From Trichopria drosophilae (taxonomy: Eukaryota; Arthropoda; Insecta; Hymenoptera; Diapriidae), in contig CM059585.1 in assembly GCA_030407085.1 (NCBI GenBank), positions 115,185,501-115,249,500 on the forward strand: DNA of 64,000 nt, given 5' to 3'. Below the pieces are notes generated by a model that worked only from the letters and a program-made list of their open reading frames with translations, did no database searches and was not told the DNA's origin. Every line of letters begins with the position of its first letter. The stretch's first letter is position 1. The position numbers were made by a program, and so were the translations under genes. Below are positions 18,745 to 30,079 of the stretch, one piece after another.

Positions 18745-20650
18745 TGTTTCTTTTTACGCAAGTATCTTTTGAATAGATTTTCTGTTTTTGAAAAAAATTT
18801 ACAGAAAATTTCGTGTATAGAAATATCGTAATGGCTAACAATCAATTCGCCCAGAAAGGACGGAATGGAAATACAGCAAATTAAAATTAATAGACAAATT
18901 AGTATCCAATACACAAGTTCATCATTTAAGCTTTCCTCTGTTTCTAAAAAATGAATTCCACTTTTCTCATATAGGATTTAAATTTTGGCAACATAACCAA
19001 CTCTTTCATGACCATCATACTTTGGTGTTTCGTATAATCGCTTAAACCTATTTCTTGAAACCACAAATGCAATTCATTTATACGTTCATAAAAAGGTGAA
19101 TTTGGACTAAATGCAATATGATTAGTGTCGATATAAAATTGATCATAAATACAGCGTACTAATTCTTTGTTGTAGTAAGAGTTAGGAAATTCCACGAAAA
19201 GTTCTTTCACGACGGAATCGACAATCACGCATGTTTTTTTGTGTTGTAGTAATCCATCTATCAAATCATTCATTTCTGTGTATTCAGTCGTTTTAATCCT
19301 TTTTGTCAATTTTATGGCGTTGGAGTTATTGTAACCATTGTAAATATATTCCTGTAAAAAATTATCACGCAAAAATGCCAGAATAAGTTCACTGTTAGCG
19401 ATATCTTGCAAAGTCTGAAAATCGATGGCGACACCCTCGTTAGTTTTCAGTTCGACTAAATTGCCGATTACATCTGTGGAATAAAGAAATGCCTCAACCA
19501 TCAAACATCCTAGTATGGGACTTTCTAGAATTGCTCTAGGATGCCACTGTATGCTAATACCTAGGAATGTGTCCCATATATTCATTATTCGCTATTCATT
19601 TTGGGGAAACGTGAGCTTTCGAGATATAATAGTAATGATAATTGTGATCTGCAAACTAAGAACCAAGAATGCAATCCCACTAACAGCCAGCTTAACTTCA
19701 TATATGTATAATAGTGGGACTGCGAAACAATGGCCATTTTGAGGTAACCATGTCGTCATTAAAAAATTCACTTCAAACAAATTGTTGTTATCGTGAAGTG
19801 CCTCAATAAGGTGTGAACGCAGATTTTGGTGATAGTCAAATTTACGCTGGTTCAGTTGTTTATGAATTTCAGGAAACTGGCTACTTGAACGTACGTACAA
19901 ACGTGCACTTGCATTCATTCCCTTTAATACAAAAGTACTAAACAAGTCTAAATCGTCTAGTTGTAACGAGACAATGCGTAGAGGATGCATATAAATATTC
20001 AGCAGTTTATTAGAAAACAAAGGGACAACAGAAGAGAACGGCTGCGTATTTATTGTATGATTAAAAGGATTGTACTCAGAATGGATAACATTTAAATCCT
20101 TAGCATTCCAAGTCATACGAGATTGTGTGTTTGGGGAAATAATAAGAACCGATACATACAGGAAACGAAATACATTCCATAAAGTTTTCAGAAACCATGG
20201 GTAATTAGCATCTTTTCGACCTCCCCAAAAGATTATCAAGCATTTTGGCATACTTCTAACACCTCTATTTTTAAAAATGTAGTTTGACAATTCTCCAATT
20301 ATATTAAAATATTGAAAGTCCTTCTCAACCGAAAAGACATTTGTGGAAGCATAATGCAAAATTATAATAAGGTTCGAACGACCTATTGGATGCCAATACG
20401 GCCACTTGAGACGAACCGATTTGTATGTTTTAAGTGAAAGTACAGTTGCAGAAAATTCTTCCACCAATCGGTCAGCTATTTCATTGTATTCTTTCGTATA
20501 ATGCGAATACAGATCGTCGATAATTAACGTCACCGGATGTAAATTCAAATCACGGGAAATACGTAGTTTTACATCGTCTAACCAAAATTCTTGGGTTTTT
20601 GTGACTCTTATAGCAAAAAACAATACACTCATATAACATTTTTGGTTCAT
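18745..20650 (-). pseudogene. Divergent ionotropic receptor, copy 2 (nonsense and frameshift)
   Basis: The closest relative of copy 3. The start is placed at the Met at 20650, 20 codons inside the longest frame, because a signal peptide (YMSVLFFAIRVTKTQ) then begins at residue ~6 as in the intact copies. The frame is sound through the N-terminal domain and TM1. A TAG at 19592-19594 replaces the Trp codon seen in copy 3 (PQND-W). The same frame then continues through pore, TM2 and the ligand domain to ~18970, where a 2-bp TA insertion shifts it before TM3 (readable at 18790-18914). The 3' end abuts the TA/CACGG transposon at 18744. Otherwise well preserved, so inactivation looks recent. Confidence 0.93.
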
Positions 20651-20704
20651 GTTTGCGACTAAATAAGAAGAATCTTTATGTGACTCGTTTTGAAAATTAG
20701 ACTG

Positions 20705-20985
20705 CGTCATATTATTTTAAATATTAGGTATGTAAGTTATTGTTTTGAACGATTTGTTGCTATGGAAATAGCGATTAGGAAATAGATTTGCCACGAAATG
20801 CAACCATTTAAAAAGTTTTATCGCAATGTCGATTCTATTGCTAATGGATGTAGAAAACAAATACAGATATACTGCGTTTCTGCATTTCGTATTTGTTTTT
20901 GTAGAAAAACTTTGATGATTTTTTTTAAACAACAAACATAATACTTTGAAGGATAATTGCTTGAGTAACAAGTTTGCCATGAACG
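20705..20985 (-). promoter_or_regulatory. Conserved 5' flank of IR copy 2
   Basis: Nearly the same sequence as 6964-7200. The TTGCTATGGAAATAGCGATT block lies at 20757. Copy 3 has the related TTCTATGGAAATAGCTATTA at 28057. Confidence 0.3.
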
Positions 20986-20989
20986 CAGT

Positions 20990-21780
20990 TTATTATTAAT
21001 TTGGTTATTTTAATTTTGTTTACAATTTGTACATCATAATACAGACTTTTTATCCGGTTGTTTAACGCAACAACGATATGTTATTACAGAGGGGCGGAGG
21101 GGGGGGGGGTAATGTACTATTGTTAATGAAAGTACAATAGTTTGTTCTTATATTATACCTTTTTGGGTCCGCTGAATCCGAATGTGGTATTCGTTTGACT
21201 TCATCAAGTCTAGCACAAGGTCAAGTGAATGTCAATTTAAACCATTATATTTATACGTTTTTGTAGTCGCTACATCTGGATTCGATATCGATTACACCAT
21301 GGGGGATCAGAGTCAAGCTCAGTCCAAGGTTAAATATAAAAAAGAATTGGTATGATGTGGATTTAAACGTATGTTTTTAAGATCGCTCAATGATGAGGTA
21401 TACTAGGTACTATCAAGTTATAAATTTAAAAGAATTCTAGTATTGATGTAATAAAGTAAACTTGAAAAACACATGTTTTTACATGACTGTATATCTCTAA
21501 TTAGTGAAGCATTATTTTTATTTTACTTTTTACTCTGGTTTCCCTTCAATACACGCATAAATCTTTCGCCTTTTACTAAAGATTTCCGTGGAGGGAAACA
21601 ATGGATGAGTCTAACTCTAACTATATCGGTGTCGGACTCTTGCGTTATAAAAATATCTGCCAAGCAGTTTTCTTTTGCGTTTTCAAGCTGTCGATGGTAA
21701 ATATCGTTTTAAAGTTCGGCAGTAACCGTCTAACATATTTATATCCCATTTGCATTTACCAGCGCTCCATTTCTTTAATA
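20990..21780. other. Unannotated spacer with a G-rich tract
   Basis: A GGGGCGGAGGGGGGGGGGG tract lies at about 21091-21110. Nothing else was recognised. Confidence 0.4.
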
Positions 21781-21915
21781 TATTTCTGAAATCTTTCTCC
21801 ATGTTCTTCGCTGTAATCATCGACATTTTTGTTAAGGAATCAACATCAGAGCAGCTTTCATGTTTAATAAAAGATTAAATTAGATAAGGAGAAAGAAAAA
21901 TTAGATCAATAATAA
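21780..21915 (-). pseudogene. Fragment of a transposon-derived protein (EEHGERFQ motif)
   Basis: On the minus strand the sequence reads DDYSEEHGERFQKYIKEMERW, reached after one frameshift. It matches a recurrent repeat-derived arthropod protein whose motif is (S/D)E(E/Q)GERFHQDI...ERRYQG. A pyrimidine-rich stretch ending in AG precedes it on that strand (21865-21910), like a 3' splice site. The same arrangement is at 30080-30230. The family name was not recalled. Confidence 0.5.
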
Positions 21916-22005
21916 ATTTTGTAAATATTTCTCGAACAATGCACAAATCTTCTTAGTGTACAGCATTGAGATAAGTTTTACCCGTTTCTTCCGGAAATTC
22001 CTTAA

Positions 22006-22402
22006 GTACACCCAGAAACTCAGCTGTATGAAATAAAACTTGAAAAAATTATTTCTTTAGTCATTTTTTACTTTGAATTCAGTGGTGCTACTACAAAAAG
22101 TGTAAAAATTTGTTTGGCCTATAAAAAATTAATTTTGTTCGAAAAAAATGGAATTTTTTAAAATCCATCCATAATTATTTAGAAAATATATTTTTACGTT
22201 TATCATAATTTTTTAAAATTTTGAAATTAATTTAGAAAAATGTAGAAGTATTTTTTCAAAAGCGCAACTTTTTTTTCGCCCTAAAATTTGCGGGACAAGA
22301 ATAATTTTTCCACTTTTTATTTTTACACTACTGTATTCCTCGTCAAAAATTACTACAGAAATATTTTTTTCAAATTTTTTAAAGTTTTTGGGTGTACCCT
22401 CC
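22006..22402. repeat. AT-rich inverted-repeat element
   Basis: The left end AGTACACCCAGAAACT (~22008) corresponds to an inverted AGTTTTTGGGTGTACCCT at ~22384-22402, and similarity continues inward on both arms. MITE-like, with no gene. Confidence 0.6.
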
Positions 22403-22411
22403 CCTTAAATT

Positions 22412-22552
22412 TCATCTTTATTTCATCAGGTGCGTTCCCAAAGAAAAAATCATCAAATCGTTCTGGAATAATCATGTCTATTGTATTTTTGCCTGATCTT
22501 TCGAAATCCGGTCTCAGATTGACGTTATCGGCCGCAATATGTTTCATAATGG
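22412..22552 (-). repeat. Repeat family B, copy 2
   Basis: Reverse-complement match to 23507-23660 and 7396-7535. The minus-strand frame reads AADNVNLRPDFERSGKNTID, close to the reading in the 23507 copy. Confidence 0.65.
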
Positions 22553-22904
22553 CTGCTTAAACGTAAAAAACATGATCTACTTCTATATCTAGTGAAATAA
22601 ATAGTTAAACTAAAAGTAACGACTTTAGTTGAGCAACGCGATAACTGCATTGCCGCAGACACAGAATACAAAGAAACATTTTGTATGTTTTTCTTGCAGA
22701 TTTGGGCTTATACCATCCTCTTTCACCATATTCAAATGGAGTTATTTCATTCTGACATTTTGAAATTTGATTCTCATAAATCGATATATGAAAACTTATA
22801 TACAAAGAGACAATTTCTCCAGATTTCGAAAAGTTAGAATTTTGGAAATCGGACATCTGATTCGTTCTCAGTTACCTCGAAAACGAATTCTATTAATCCT
22901 TTGG

Positions 22905-23045
22905 AAATCCATACACCATGCTGGATCCTCCCCGGAAATTGACCCCGTAAATCCTCAAGTAACACATTTCAAACAAATCCGACCAATCTGCTGAATATTC
23001 TTCCGCTATTGGGTCCGCCATTTTAGCAACTTCAGAAATATATGT
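22905..23045. repeat. Dispersed relative of the 121-bp unit
   Basis: Contains CTCAAGTAACACATTTCAAAC, AATCCGACCAA and GGGTCCGCCATTTTAG in the same order as the units at 1-800. Confidence 0.55.
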
Positions 23046-23117
23046 ATATAAAGTTGCAACCAAATTCATCCAGACACTTGTACTGGACAGTCGTTGTCAA
23101 ATTTTGCTTGCCAGATA

Positions 23118-23359
23118 AGTGAGGCGTTGGGGTGCAGAACCTGCCAAGTCCGTGTTATACAGTTTTGAGAAAACTGTTTGCCGCTAACATTGGAAAGATA
23201 GCAGACTCATAAGTGTAGAGCTCAATTTTAAAGGGTAAACTTTTTTTTTGCATATTCACAAACTCTAAACCTTCAAAGAACTATATGTAATGTACGTTTA
23301 TATGTTTATCTCAGTTTTTATTTGACTTGGCAGGTTTTGCACCCCAACGCCTCACGTAA
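23118..23359. mobile_element. MITE with ~32-bp terminal inverted repeats
   Basis: GTGAGGCGTTGGGGTGCA...CCTGCCAAGTC at 23119-23150 is inverted, nearly perfectly, at 23327-23358. Total length is about 240 bp, with no coding capacity. The target duplication is uncertain. Confidence 0.8.
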
Positions 23360-23506
23360 TGAAGGCCTCCATCTTGAATCCGCCATCTTGAATTTCGTTT
23401 TACTAACATTCCTTACTTTTAGTATAACTATTCATGCTACCAGATATAGAAGTATATCATGATCTGAACAAGGGTTCATGCTAAAAAATACGGCTATTTG
23501 GAAAAG

Positions 23507-23732
23507 AAATTTTAAAAAATCACGTTTTTTACGTTCAAACCGCAATTGTGAAAAAATAGCGGCCGATAGCTACAATCAGAGACCGGATTTCAAAAGATCA
23601 GGCAAAAATACAACAGACAAGATTATTCCAGAACGATTTAATGATATTTTCCTTGACATTTCTGCCCGATTATCCAAAGTTAAAAACAAGGAACGAGAGC
23701 CTCAAGGTGCAAAAGTAGTGATCAACAATTGA
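23507..23732 (+). repeat. Repeat family B, copy 3, with an open frame
   Basis: The best preserved open frame of family B. It reads KIAADSYNQRPDFKRSGKNT followed by IIPERFNDIF on the plus strand. The matching frame in 22412-22552 is also open. Probably a fragment of a transposon coding region. The function is unknown. Confidence 0.5.
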
Positions 23733-23734
23733 TG

Positions 23735-24479
23735 GAAAAAACGGTCTAAGTCGACTTAGGTGCTTTTTCCGACAATGAGCTAAAATGTAAGAGCATATGA
23801 TTACGCTACTAATGCATTTAGCAGGAAGTACTGAAGTATTTTTTTAAGGCTAAAACATCAACGATTTCTGAAAAATGGCCTAACTCGAGTTACGCTGTTT
23901 TTACGAAAATGGAAATATTCGTATTATTATAGTTGTTGTTATTATTATTACTGTAATATGAGATGAAATCGCACATTCTATATTCAGTCGTTGTATTTGT
24001 AAATATTTCGTAAATCCTCAAAGGTCAATACATCAGTTGTTATGATAGATGCTACGATCAACAATCATAATATAAACTGAGGATAACGTGTTTTCAAAAC
24101 AAGATTCAGAGCTTAACGAATAGTGTTTATTAATAGTTATTAATTTCAACGATTGTTTTTCTCACACATATCACAATAAACTTCGTCACAAATACGATAT
24201 AATATTCTTTTTAATTTTCTAATACCTATTCCTCTCAAATTTATTACCTTCAAGCGATTAGTTTAAAGAAAAAATGCCAAACTTTATTTCATATTCTTAA
24301 AGAGAGCCTAACTGTACTTAATATTTGTTCAAACAACCTAACTTCATTAATTATTAATGCAAAGAACCTGAATTCTCTGAATATTCATAAAAGAACCTAA
24401 TTTTGTTGAATATTTATAAAAAACGAATCTGATTTCCGTAATAATGGCCTAACTGCGAATTTTGCAATTGCGATAAAAT
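23735..24479. other. Unannotated AT-rich spacer
   Basis: No gene was recognised. It contains a run of similar phrases (AACCTAA...TAAT) near 24280-24440 suggestive of a degenerate short repeat. Confidence 0.4.
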
Positions 24480-24620
24480 TTGTATCATTATGCATATGCG
24501 AAAAATGCCATCGTATACTGTTGTAGATATCGGTCGTTGACGTTCTTACTGATTATAAGCTCCGTCAGTATATCCTGTGAACAGTTAAACAGTTTTTTGC
24601 GTTTTTTTCCCAACCCCTCA
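24480..24620 (-). pseudogene. Second relic of the DDE-type element at 7840-8600
   Basis: Shares with 7845-7960, in the same orientation, the blocks TATGCGAAAAATG, GTAGATATCG, GTTCTTACTGATTA and GAACAGTTAAACAGTTTT. Too short to carry catalytic motifs. Confidence 0.55.
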
Positions 24621-25104
24621 ATTGGTGACGAAGAACATTGAGTGTAGAAAAACGGCGACAGAAGTTTGTAAAATAGCTAATACTAATTGTAAGTTATGCG
24701 CTGTAATTGATACCGATAGTACCGAGTGCTTAGCGAAGGAACGATGTTTTTAGTTTCCTGCAACTAGTTTTAACTAACGTGTCTTTCTGCTGTTTAAATG
24801 GAACAACCAAAATATCTATTTGCTAGGCAAGTCAGTTTCAATATGAGTACAATGTAGGGAGTAATTAAAAAATTTGAGAAGTCTGCGTCTGAGAATTTAT
24901 CGATGGTACTTATATGGTTCCCGTTAATTTAAAAGACAAATCTATATTTGCGTATGATCCCAGATAGTTTGTATTTCACAAAAGGAAATAGATTTAAGAG
25001 ATCGTCTACAATCTGATGGTAAGGGATGTAATTGAGCAACGTTGATTATCCTATTGCTCTAAACTTATGCCAGTGCATAAAGAAAACGGTCGCATGTGGA
25101 CACT
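24621..25104. other. Unannotated spacer
   Basis: No gene was recognised. Confidence 0.4.
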
Positions 25105-25255
25105 TAAATATGTATGACCCCCTAAATATCGGTATAATTTTATAATATCATTACTTTTAATAAACGAACGAGTATTAAGGAATAGCCGACCGACGCCCAC
25201 GGGGTCGAAGATTCTGAGCGAACGAGGCACCACGCCAATACTGATTTATTTAATT
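25105..25255 (-). repeat. Repeat family A, partial copy A2
   Basis: Contains AACGAGTATTAAGGAATAGCC and GAGCGAACGAGGCACCACGC, matching 2575-2680 in the same orientation. Only the terminal third of the family is present. Confidence 0.7.
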
Positions 25256-25279
25256 ATTTCATAACAAATCAGCTTAAAT

Positions 25280-26060
25280 TTATTTAATGAAGCAAACAAA
25301 TTTTGTTCCTGCAAATTATGAAACGGAATTCGCAACAACGAATTCCTAAAGAAATTTTTCAAAGTGTAGTTGAGAGTCGAAGGGTAAGAACAATTTTCAT
25401 TGTTGTACAAGTTAACATAGTGTATTTATTAACAAATTTATTACATATCTTTAATGAAATACAATCAACTTTTTTCGTAAAAACTAAACATAACAAAATT
25501 CGCTTGAGTGTGCTTAATAATAATGTGAACTAAAACGATACATGAATAACTTTGTATGTTAGTTGCTTTTTCTACCGGAATTTAAGCTGATTATTATTAC
25601 TAAATTATATATAACATTATCATACTACAGAATAAAACATTAGAAAGGTATTTTTTATAGAATTAAATTAATGCGGCTGAAAGAATTCCGGAAAAATTGT
25701 TCTTTAATTTGGTACAAGGATAGGTCAACGAAGTTATCATAATTCAGAAGTTCTATTCGTGATTTATTTTGGACCAGTTCGAACGGTGATCTTTTTCTGG
25801 AGTTTCTCCGACTCCATAAATAATCTGTTCCAACTTCTATGAGGGCGAGTACGTTCGATGTTGTTCGTTTTTTGCAAATTAAAATAGTGTATTATTAAGA
25901 AATTCGTAAAAGAATTCGCATTTAATCCAATCAACTAGATTGTATTGAAACTTGACATAATGAAACTAGCAAACCGTGTGACTAATAGTAATGAAATGTA
26001 ATACGTCACATTAAGTTTCCCCTTTTTTGCTAATTTTATTTCAATGTTTCTTTACACAAA
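25280..26060. repeat. Duplicated 3' flank of IR copy 3
   Basis: Partner of 15645-16382. It contains the site that is empty here but carries the CACGG transposon beside copy 2. An AATAAA on the minus strand (26035-26040), 28 bp past the copy 3 stop, is the likely polyadenylation signal. Confidence 0.7.
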
Positions 26061-26067
26061 TACCATT

Positions 26068-27954
26068 TTAATAGTTTTCGATACCAGACTTTTTTTTAAC
26101 AAAATTAAAAAAAATGTCTGGTATCGAAATATCGTAATAGCTAACAATCAGTTCGCCCAGAAAGGATGGAATGGAAATACAGCAAATTAAAATTAATAGA
26201 CAAATTAGTAACCAGTACACGAGTTCATCATTTAAGCCGTCCTCTGTTTTTACAAAATTAATTCCACTTTTCTCATAGGATTTAAATTTTGGCAACATAG
26301 CCAACTGATTTAGGAATTCAACACTTTGATGTTTCGTGTAGTCGTTTAAACCTATTTCTTGAAACCACAAATGTAACTCATTTATACGTTCATAAAAAGG
26401 TGAATTTGGACTAAACGCAATATGATTAGTGTTGATATAAAATTGATCATAAATACAGCGCACTAATTCTTTGTTGTAGTAAGAGTTAGGAAATTCCACG
26501 AAAAGTTCTTTCACGACGGAATCAACCACTGCGCATGCATTTTTGTGTTGTAGTAACCCATCTATCAAATCATTCATATTTGTGTATTCAGTCGTTTTAA
26601 TCCTTTTTGCCAATTTTATGGCGTTGGAGTTATTGTGACCATTGTGAATATAATCCTGCAAAAGACTATCACGCAAAAATGCCGGAATAAGTCCACTGTC
26701 AGCGATATCTTGTAAAGTCTGAAAATCTATCGCGAGACGCTCGTTGGTTTTCAGTTCGATTAAATTTCCCATTATATCTGTGGAATAAAGAAATGCCTCA
26801 ACCATCAAACATCCTAATATGAGAGTTTCCATAGTTGTCTTTGGGTGCCACTCTATGCTAATACCTAGGAATGTATCCCATATGTTCATTATTCCCCAAT
26901 CATTTTGGGGAAACATGAGCTTTCGAGTTATAATCATAATGACAGTTGTGATCAGTAAACTAAGAATCAAAAATGCAATCCCACTGATAACCAGCTTAAC
27001 TTCAAATATGTATACAAGTGGTACTGCCATACAATGACCACGCCGCGGTAGCCATGTAGTCATTAAAAAATTCACTTCAAACAAATTGTTGTTATCGTGA
27101 AGTGCCTCAATAAGGTGTGAACGCAGATTTTGGTGATAGTCAAATTTACGCTGGTTCAATTGTTTATGAATTTCAGGAAACTCGATACTTGAACCTACGT
27201 ACAAACGTGCACTTGCATTCATTCCCTTTAATACAAACGTACTAAACAAGTCTAAATCGTCTAGTTGTAACGAGACAATGCGTAGAGGATGCATATGAAT
27301 ATTCAGCAGTTTATTAGAAAACAAAGGGACAACAGAAGAGAACGGCTGCGTATTTATTGTATGATTAAACGGATTGTACTCAGAATGGATAACATTTAAA
27401 TCCTTAGCATTCCAAGTCATACGAGATTGTGTGTTTGGGGAAATAATTAGAACCGATACATACAGGAAATGAAATAAATTCCATAGAGTTTTCAGAAACC
27501 ATGGGTAATTAGCATCTTTTCGACCTCCCCAAAAGATTATCAAACATTTTGGCATACTTCTAACACCTCTATTTTTAAAAATGTAGTTTGACAATTCTCC
27601 AATTATATTAAAATATTGAAAGTCCTTCTCAACCGAAAAGACATTTGTGGATGCATAATGCAAAATTATAATAAGGTTCGAACGACCTATTGGGTGCCAA
27701 TATGGCCACTTCAGACGAACCGATTTGTATGTTTTAAGTGAAAGTACAGTTGCAGAAAATTCTTCGACCAATCGGTCAGCGATTTCATTATATTCTTTAG
27801 TATAATGCGAATAGAGATCGTCGATAATTAACGTCACCGGATGTAAATTCAAATCACGGGAAATACGGAGCTTTACATCGTCCAGCCAAAATTCTTGTGT
27901 TTTTGTGATTCTTATAGCAAAAAACAACGCACTCAAATAAAATTTTTTGCTCAT
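26068..27954 (-). CDS. Divergent ionotropic receptor, copy 3 (intact)
   Basis: A 628-aa intronless protein. Signal peptide at 1-20, cleaved before EFWLDD. Extracellular domain with LHPVTLIIDD and HPIGRSNLIIIL. TM1 ~322-344. Pore region with NIWDTFLGISIEWHP. TM2 ~379-400 (MVEAFLYSTDIMGNLIEL). Second ligand-domain lobe ~400-575, including SPNSPFYERINELHLWFQEI. TM3 ~577-605. This is the layout of variant glutamate-like receptors (S1-M1-P-M2-S2-M3) that act as chemosensory cation channels, usually with IR25a-type co-receptors. The start is forced, since the upstream Met of copies 1 and 2 is absent here. An AATAAA lies 28 bp after the stop. Ligand unknown. Confidence 0.88.
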   Translation of the reverse strand: MSKKFYLSALFFAIRITKTQEFWLDDVKLRISRDLNLHPVTLIIDDLYSHYTKEYNEIADRLVEEFSATVLSLKTYKSVRLKWPYWHPIGRSNLIIILHYASTNVFSVEKDFQYFNIIGELSNYIFKNRGVRSMPKCLIIFWGGRKDANYPWFLKTLWNLFHFLYVSVLIISPNTQSRMTWNAKDLNVIHSEYNPFNHTINTQPFSSVVPLFSNKLLNIHMHPLRIVSLQLDDLDLFSTFVLKGMNASARLYVGSSIEFPEIHKQLNQRKFDYHQNLRSHLIEALHDNNNLFEVNFLMTTWLPRRGHCMAVPLVYIFEVKLVISGIAFLILSLLITTVIMIITRKLMFPQNDWGIMNIWDTFLGISIEWHPKTTMETLILGCLMVEAFLYSTDIMGNLIELKTNERLAIDFQTLQDIADSGLIPAFLRDSLLQDYIHNGHNNSNAIKLAKRIKTTEYTNMNDLIDGLLQHKNACAVVDSVVKELFVEFPNSYYNKELVRCIYDQFYINTNHIAFSPNSPFYERINELHLWFQEIGLNDYTKHQSVEFLNQLAMLPKFKSYEKSGINFVKTEDGLNDELVYWLLICLLILICCISIPSFLGELIVSYYDISIPDIFFNFVKKKSGIENY

Positions 27955-28138
27955 ATTTGCGATTAAATAAGAGGAATGTTAACTCGCTTTCAAAAATGGA
28001 CTCTTTCGTATTATGCTAAATATTGGGTATGTAAGTTATTGTTGTGGAAGATTTGTTTCTATGGAAATAGCTATTAGGAAACACTTTTGCAGTGAATCGA
28101 AACCATTTAAAAAGTTTTATCACGATGTCGATTATCTA
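27955..28138 (-). promoter_or_regulatory. 5' flank of IR copy 3
   Basis: Aligns with the 5' flanks of copies 1 and 2 up to about 28135. The alignment resumes at 28490-28640, so about 350 bp (28140-28490) have been inserted here or lost from the other two. Confidence 0.35.
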
Positions 28139-28489
28139 GTTAATGCGATACTCTTGTTTTGTTTAACACCTTCACATTTCTGTATTTCGATGTGATATTA
28201 TCCAGTAAAAGGCATAGCATTGAAAAAAATCGTTTCGCGTTAATAATTTTGCAGGCACATTTTACATTATAAATAAGGAACTGTAAATTTCTATTAAAGT
28301 TGAAAAATGTTCTTATGAAGCTAATAAGTGTTTGCAAAATTATATAATCTTGCGATTAAAATAAAGTTGAGTCTTTCCCCTTTTATGGATTGTTCCTTTT
28401 TTTTCAGTTCTGCAAATAAAAAAAAAATTTTTTAGTACAATACTAGTATAAAAAGCAGCATTTGGGATAAAAGTATGTACTATATTCTA

Positions 28490-28640
28490 AAATGGATGTA
28501 GAAAACGTATACAGATATAATGTGTTTCTTCAGTTTGTATTCTGTCACTCAGAAACTGATGATTTTTTTTTAAATTTTCTATTGTTTTGTTTTTAATCTC
28601 GTTGATAAATTAATTTACCGAAAACATCCAACAGGATATT
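28490..28640. repeat. Displaced part of the shared IR 5' flank
   Basis: AATGGATGTAGAAAACG, ACAGATATAATG and GAAACTGATGATTTTTTT match the upstream flank of copy 2 (20848-20925) and of copy 1 (7103-7180). Confidence 0.55.
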
Positions 28641-28777
28641 TTTATAAATAATTTCAAAAGGCAACTCAGCTTTTCGGTACAACACGACGTTTATTCTGCA
28701 GACTGTTTGTACTAGAAGAAAATTTTTAAAGGTGCTTCATGATTTACAAACAAAGTATCCTGCACAAACCTTATGGA

Positions 28778-29735
28778 TGTGGCCCTTGTTTAAATTTATT
28801 CAAACTGATGTATGTTATAGCTTTTGATATTCCCAAGAAAAGTCCCCATTGCCACAAGGCCTGAAAATTAATAGTTTTTTTTCTGTACGTGCATCCAAAT
28901 TACTAGTATTTTGCTTTAAAAAATAACTATTTTTCCTATAGCTCAGTTCGTTTTAAAGATATTTTCATCACGTTAGGGCTCATTTTAAAGCTTTTTTTAG
29001 GCCCTGTTATTCGTCTTTATGGTATTTTGACCTACAATGAAGATTTATTTAGTTATAACGGCATAAACGGGAAGAAATTCTAATTTTTTAGATTTTCCGC
29101 TTTTAATGCATTCCGCTAAGTAGTTAACGTAATATCACCCAAAAAAAAGTTGTAGAGCTCAAAAAGACGAACAAACTGACCCCTTTAATGTTCTGTTTCG
29201 ATAAAAACTGAGCTCGTGGAGTGCGTCCTAATGTCGTGGAATTGGCAATAAATGCGCATCATCGTTACAAAACCTGATTTTTGTAAATTCTCTCACATTA
29301 ACGGACTCCTTGTGGGCTTAATTTTTATCAAACCGTAATAAGTATTTATCAAAAGGACAAGACGTCATTTCTTTCGTCTTCAATAACTTTTCCCAGTGTG
29401 ATATGACGTTACCTACTGTTCGCGAAATGAACAAAAAGCGGAAAACCGAAAATCGGGGTTCTTTCCCCTTTATAACTAAAGAAATTTTCATCGTAGGTCA
29501 AAATTATGATAAAAACGAATCGCAGGGCTTGCAAAAAAGCTTTAAAATGAGCCTTCATTCTATGGCATATCTTTAAAAGGAACTGAGCTATAGCCAAAAT
29601 GGCGATTTTTTTACAATAAAATATTAGTACTTTGTATACACGTGCACGAAAAAACTATTCATTTTCACACCATGGAGACTTTTCATTGGAACATCAAGAA
29701 CTATAACATACATCAGTTTGAGCGAATTTAAGGGA
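28778..29735. repeat. Foldback element with ~340-bp arms
   Basis: CAAACTGATGTATGTTATAG, TATAGCTCAGTTC and GGCTCATTTTAAAGCTTTTT in 28778-29130 recur inverted, in reverse order, in 29395-29735. The loop is about 265 bp. The arms are diverged, so the element is old. No coding capacity. Confidence 0.75.
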
Positions 29736-30079
29736 GGGCAATTTTCCATGAGGTCTGTGCGAAGTTCTTTTGTTACTTTAATTTTGTTTAGAATTTTCAC
29801 AAAAAAGCGTCTGAGCGTCGCGCCGACCACAGGAAAATTTCTGTCGGTTTAGTGGTTTGTAATAGAAAGCTGAAATACAAGCAAAATGAAATTAAGTAGT
29901 GAACATAGGTATTGTTTTCATTTTTTACATAAATTAATGAAACTGTGTTAATAGAATGTTGTTAATAAAATTACAATATGGAGTTTGTCCCTATAGAATC
30001 AATTTAATACGAAAGTAAACCAATATATTTACACCTTTTTAGGCTCACTGATTGATACTGATTGATACCGACGCTCTAT
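29736..30079. other. Unannotated spacer
   Basis: No gene was recognised. Confidence 0.4.
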
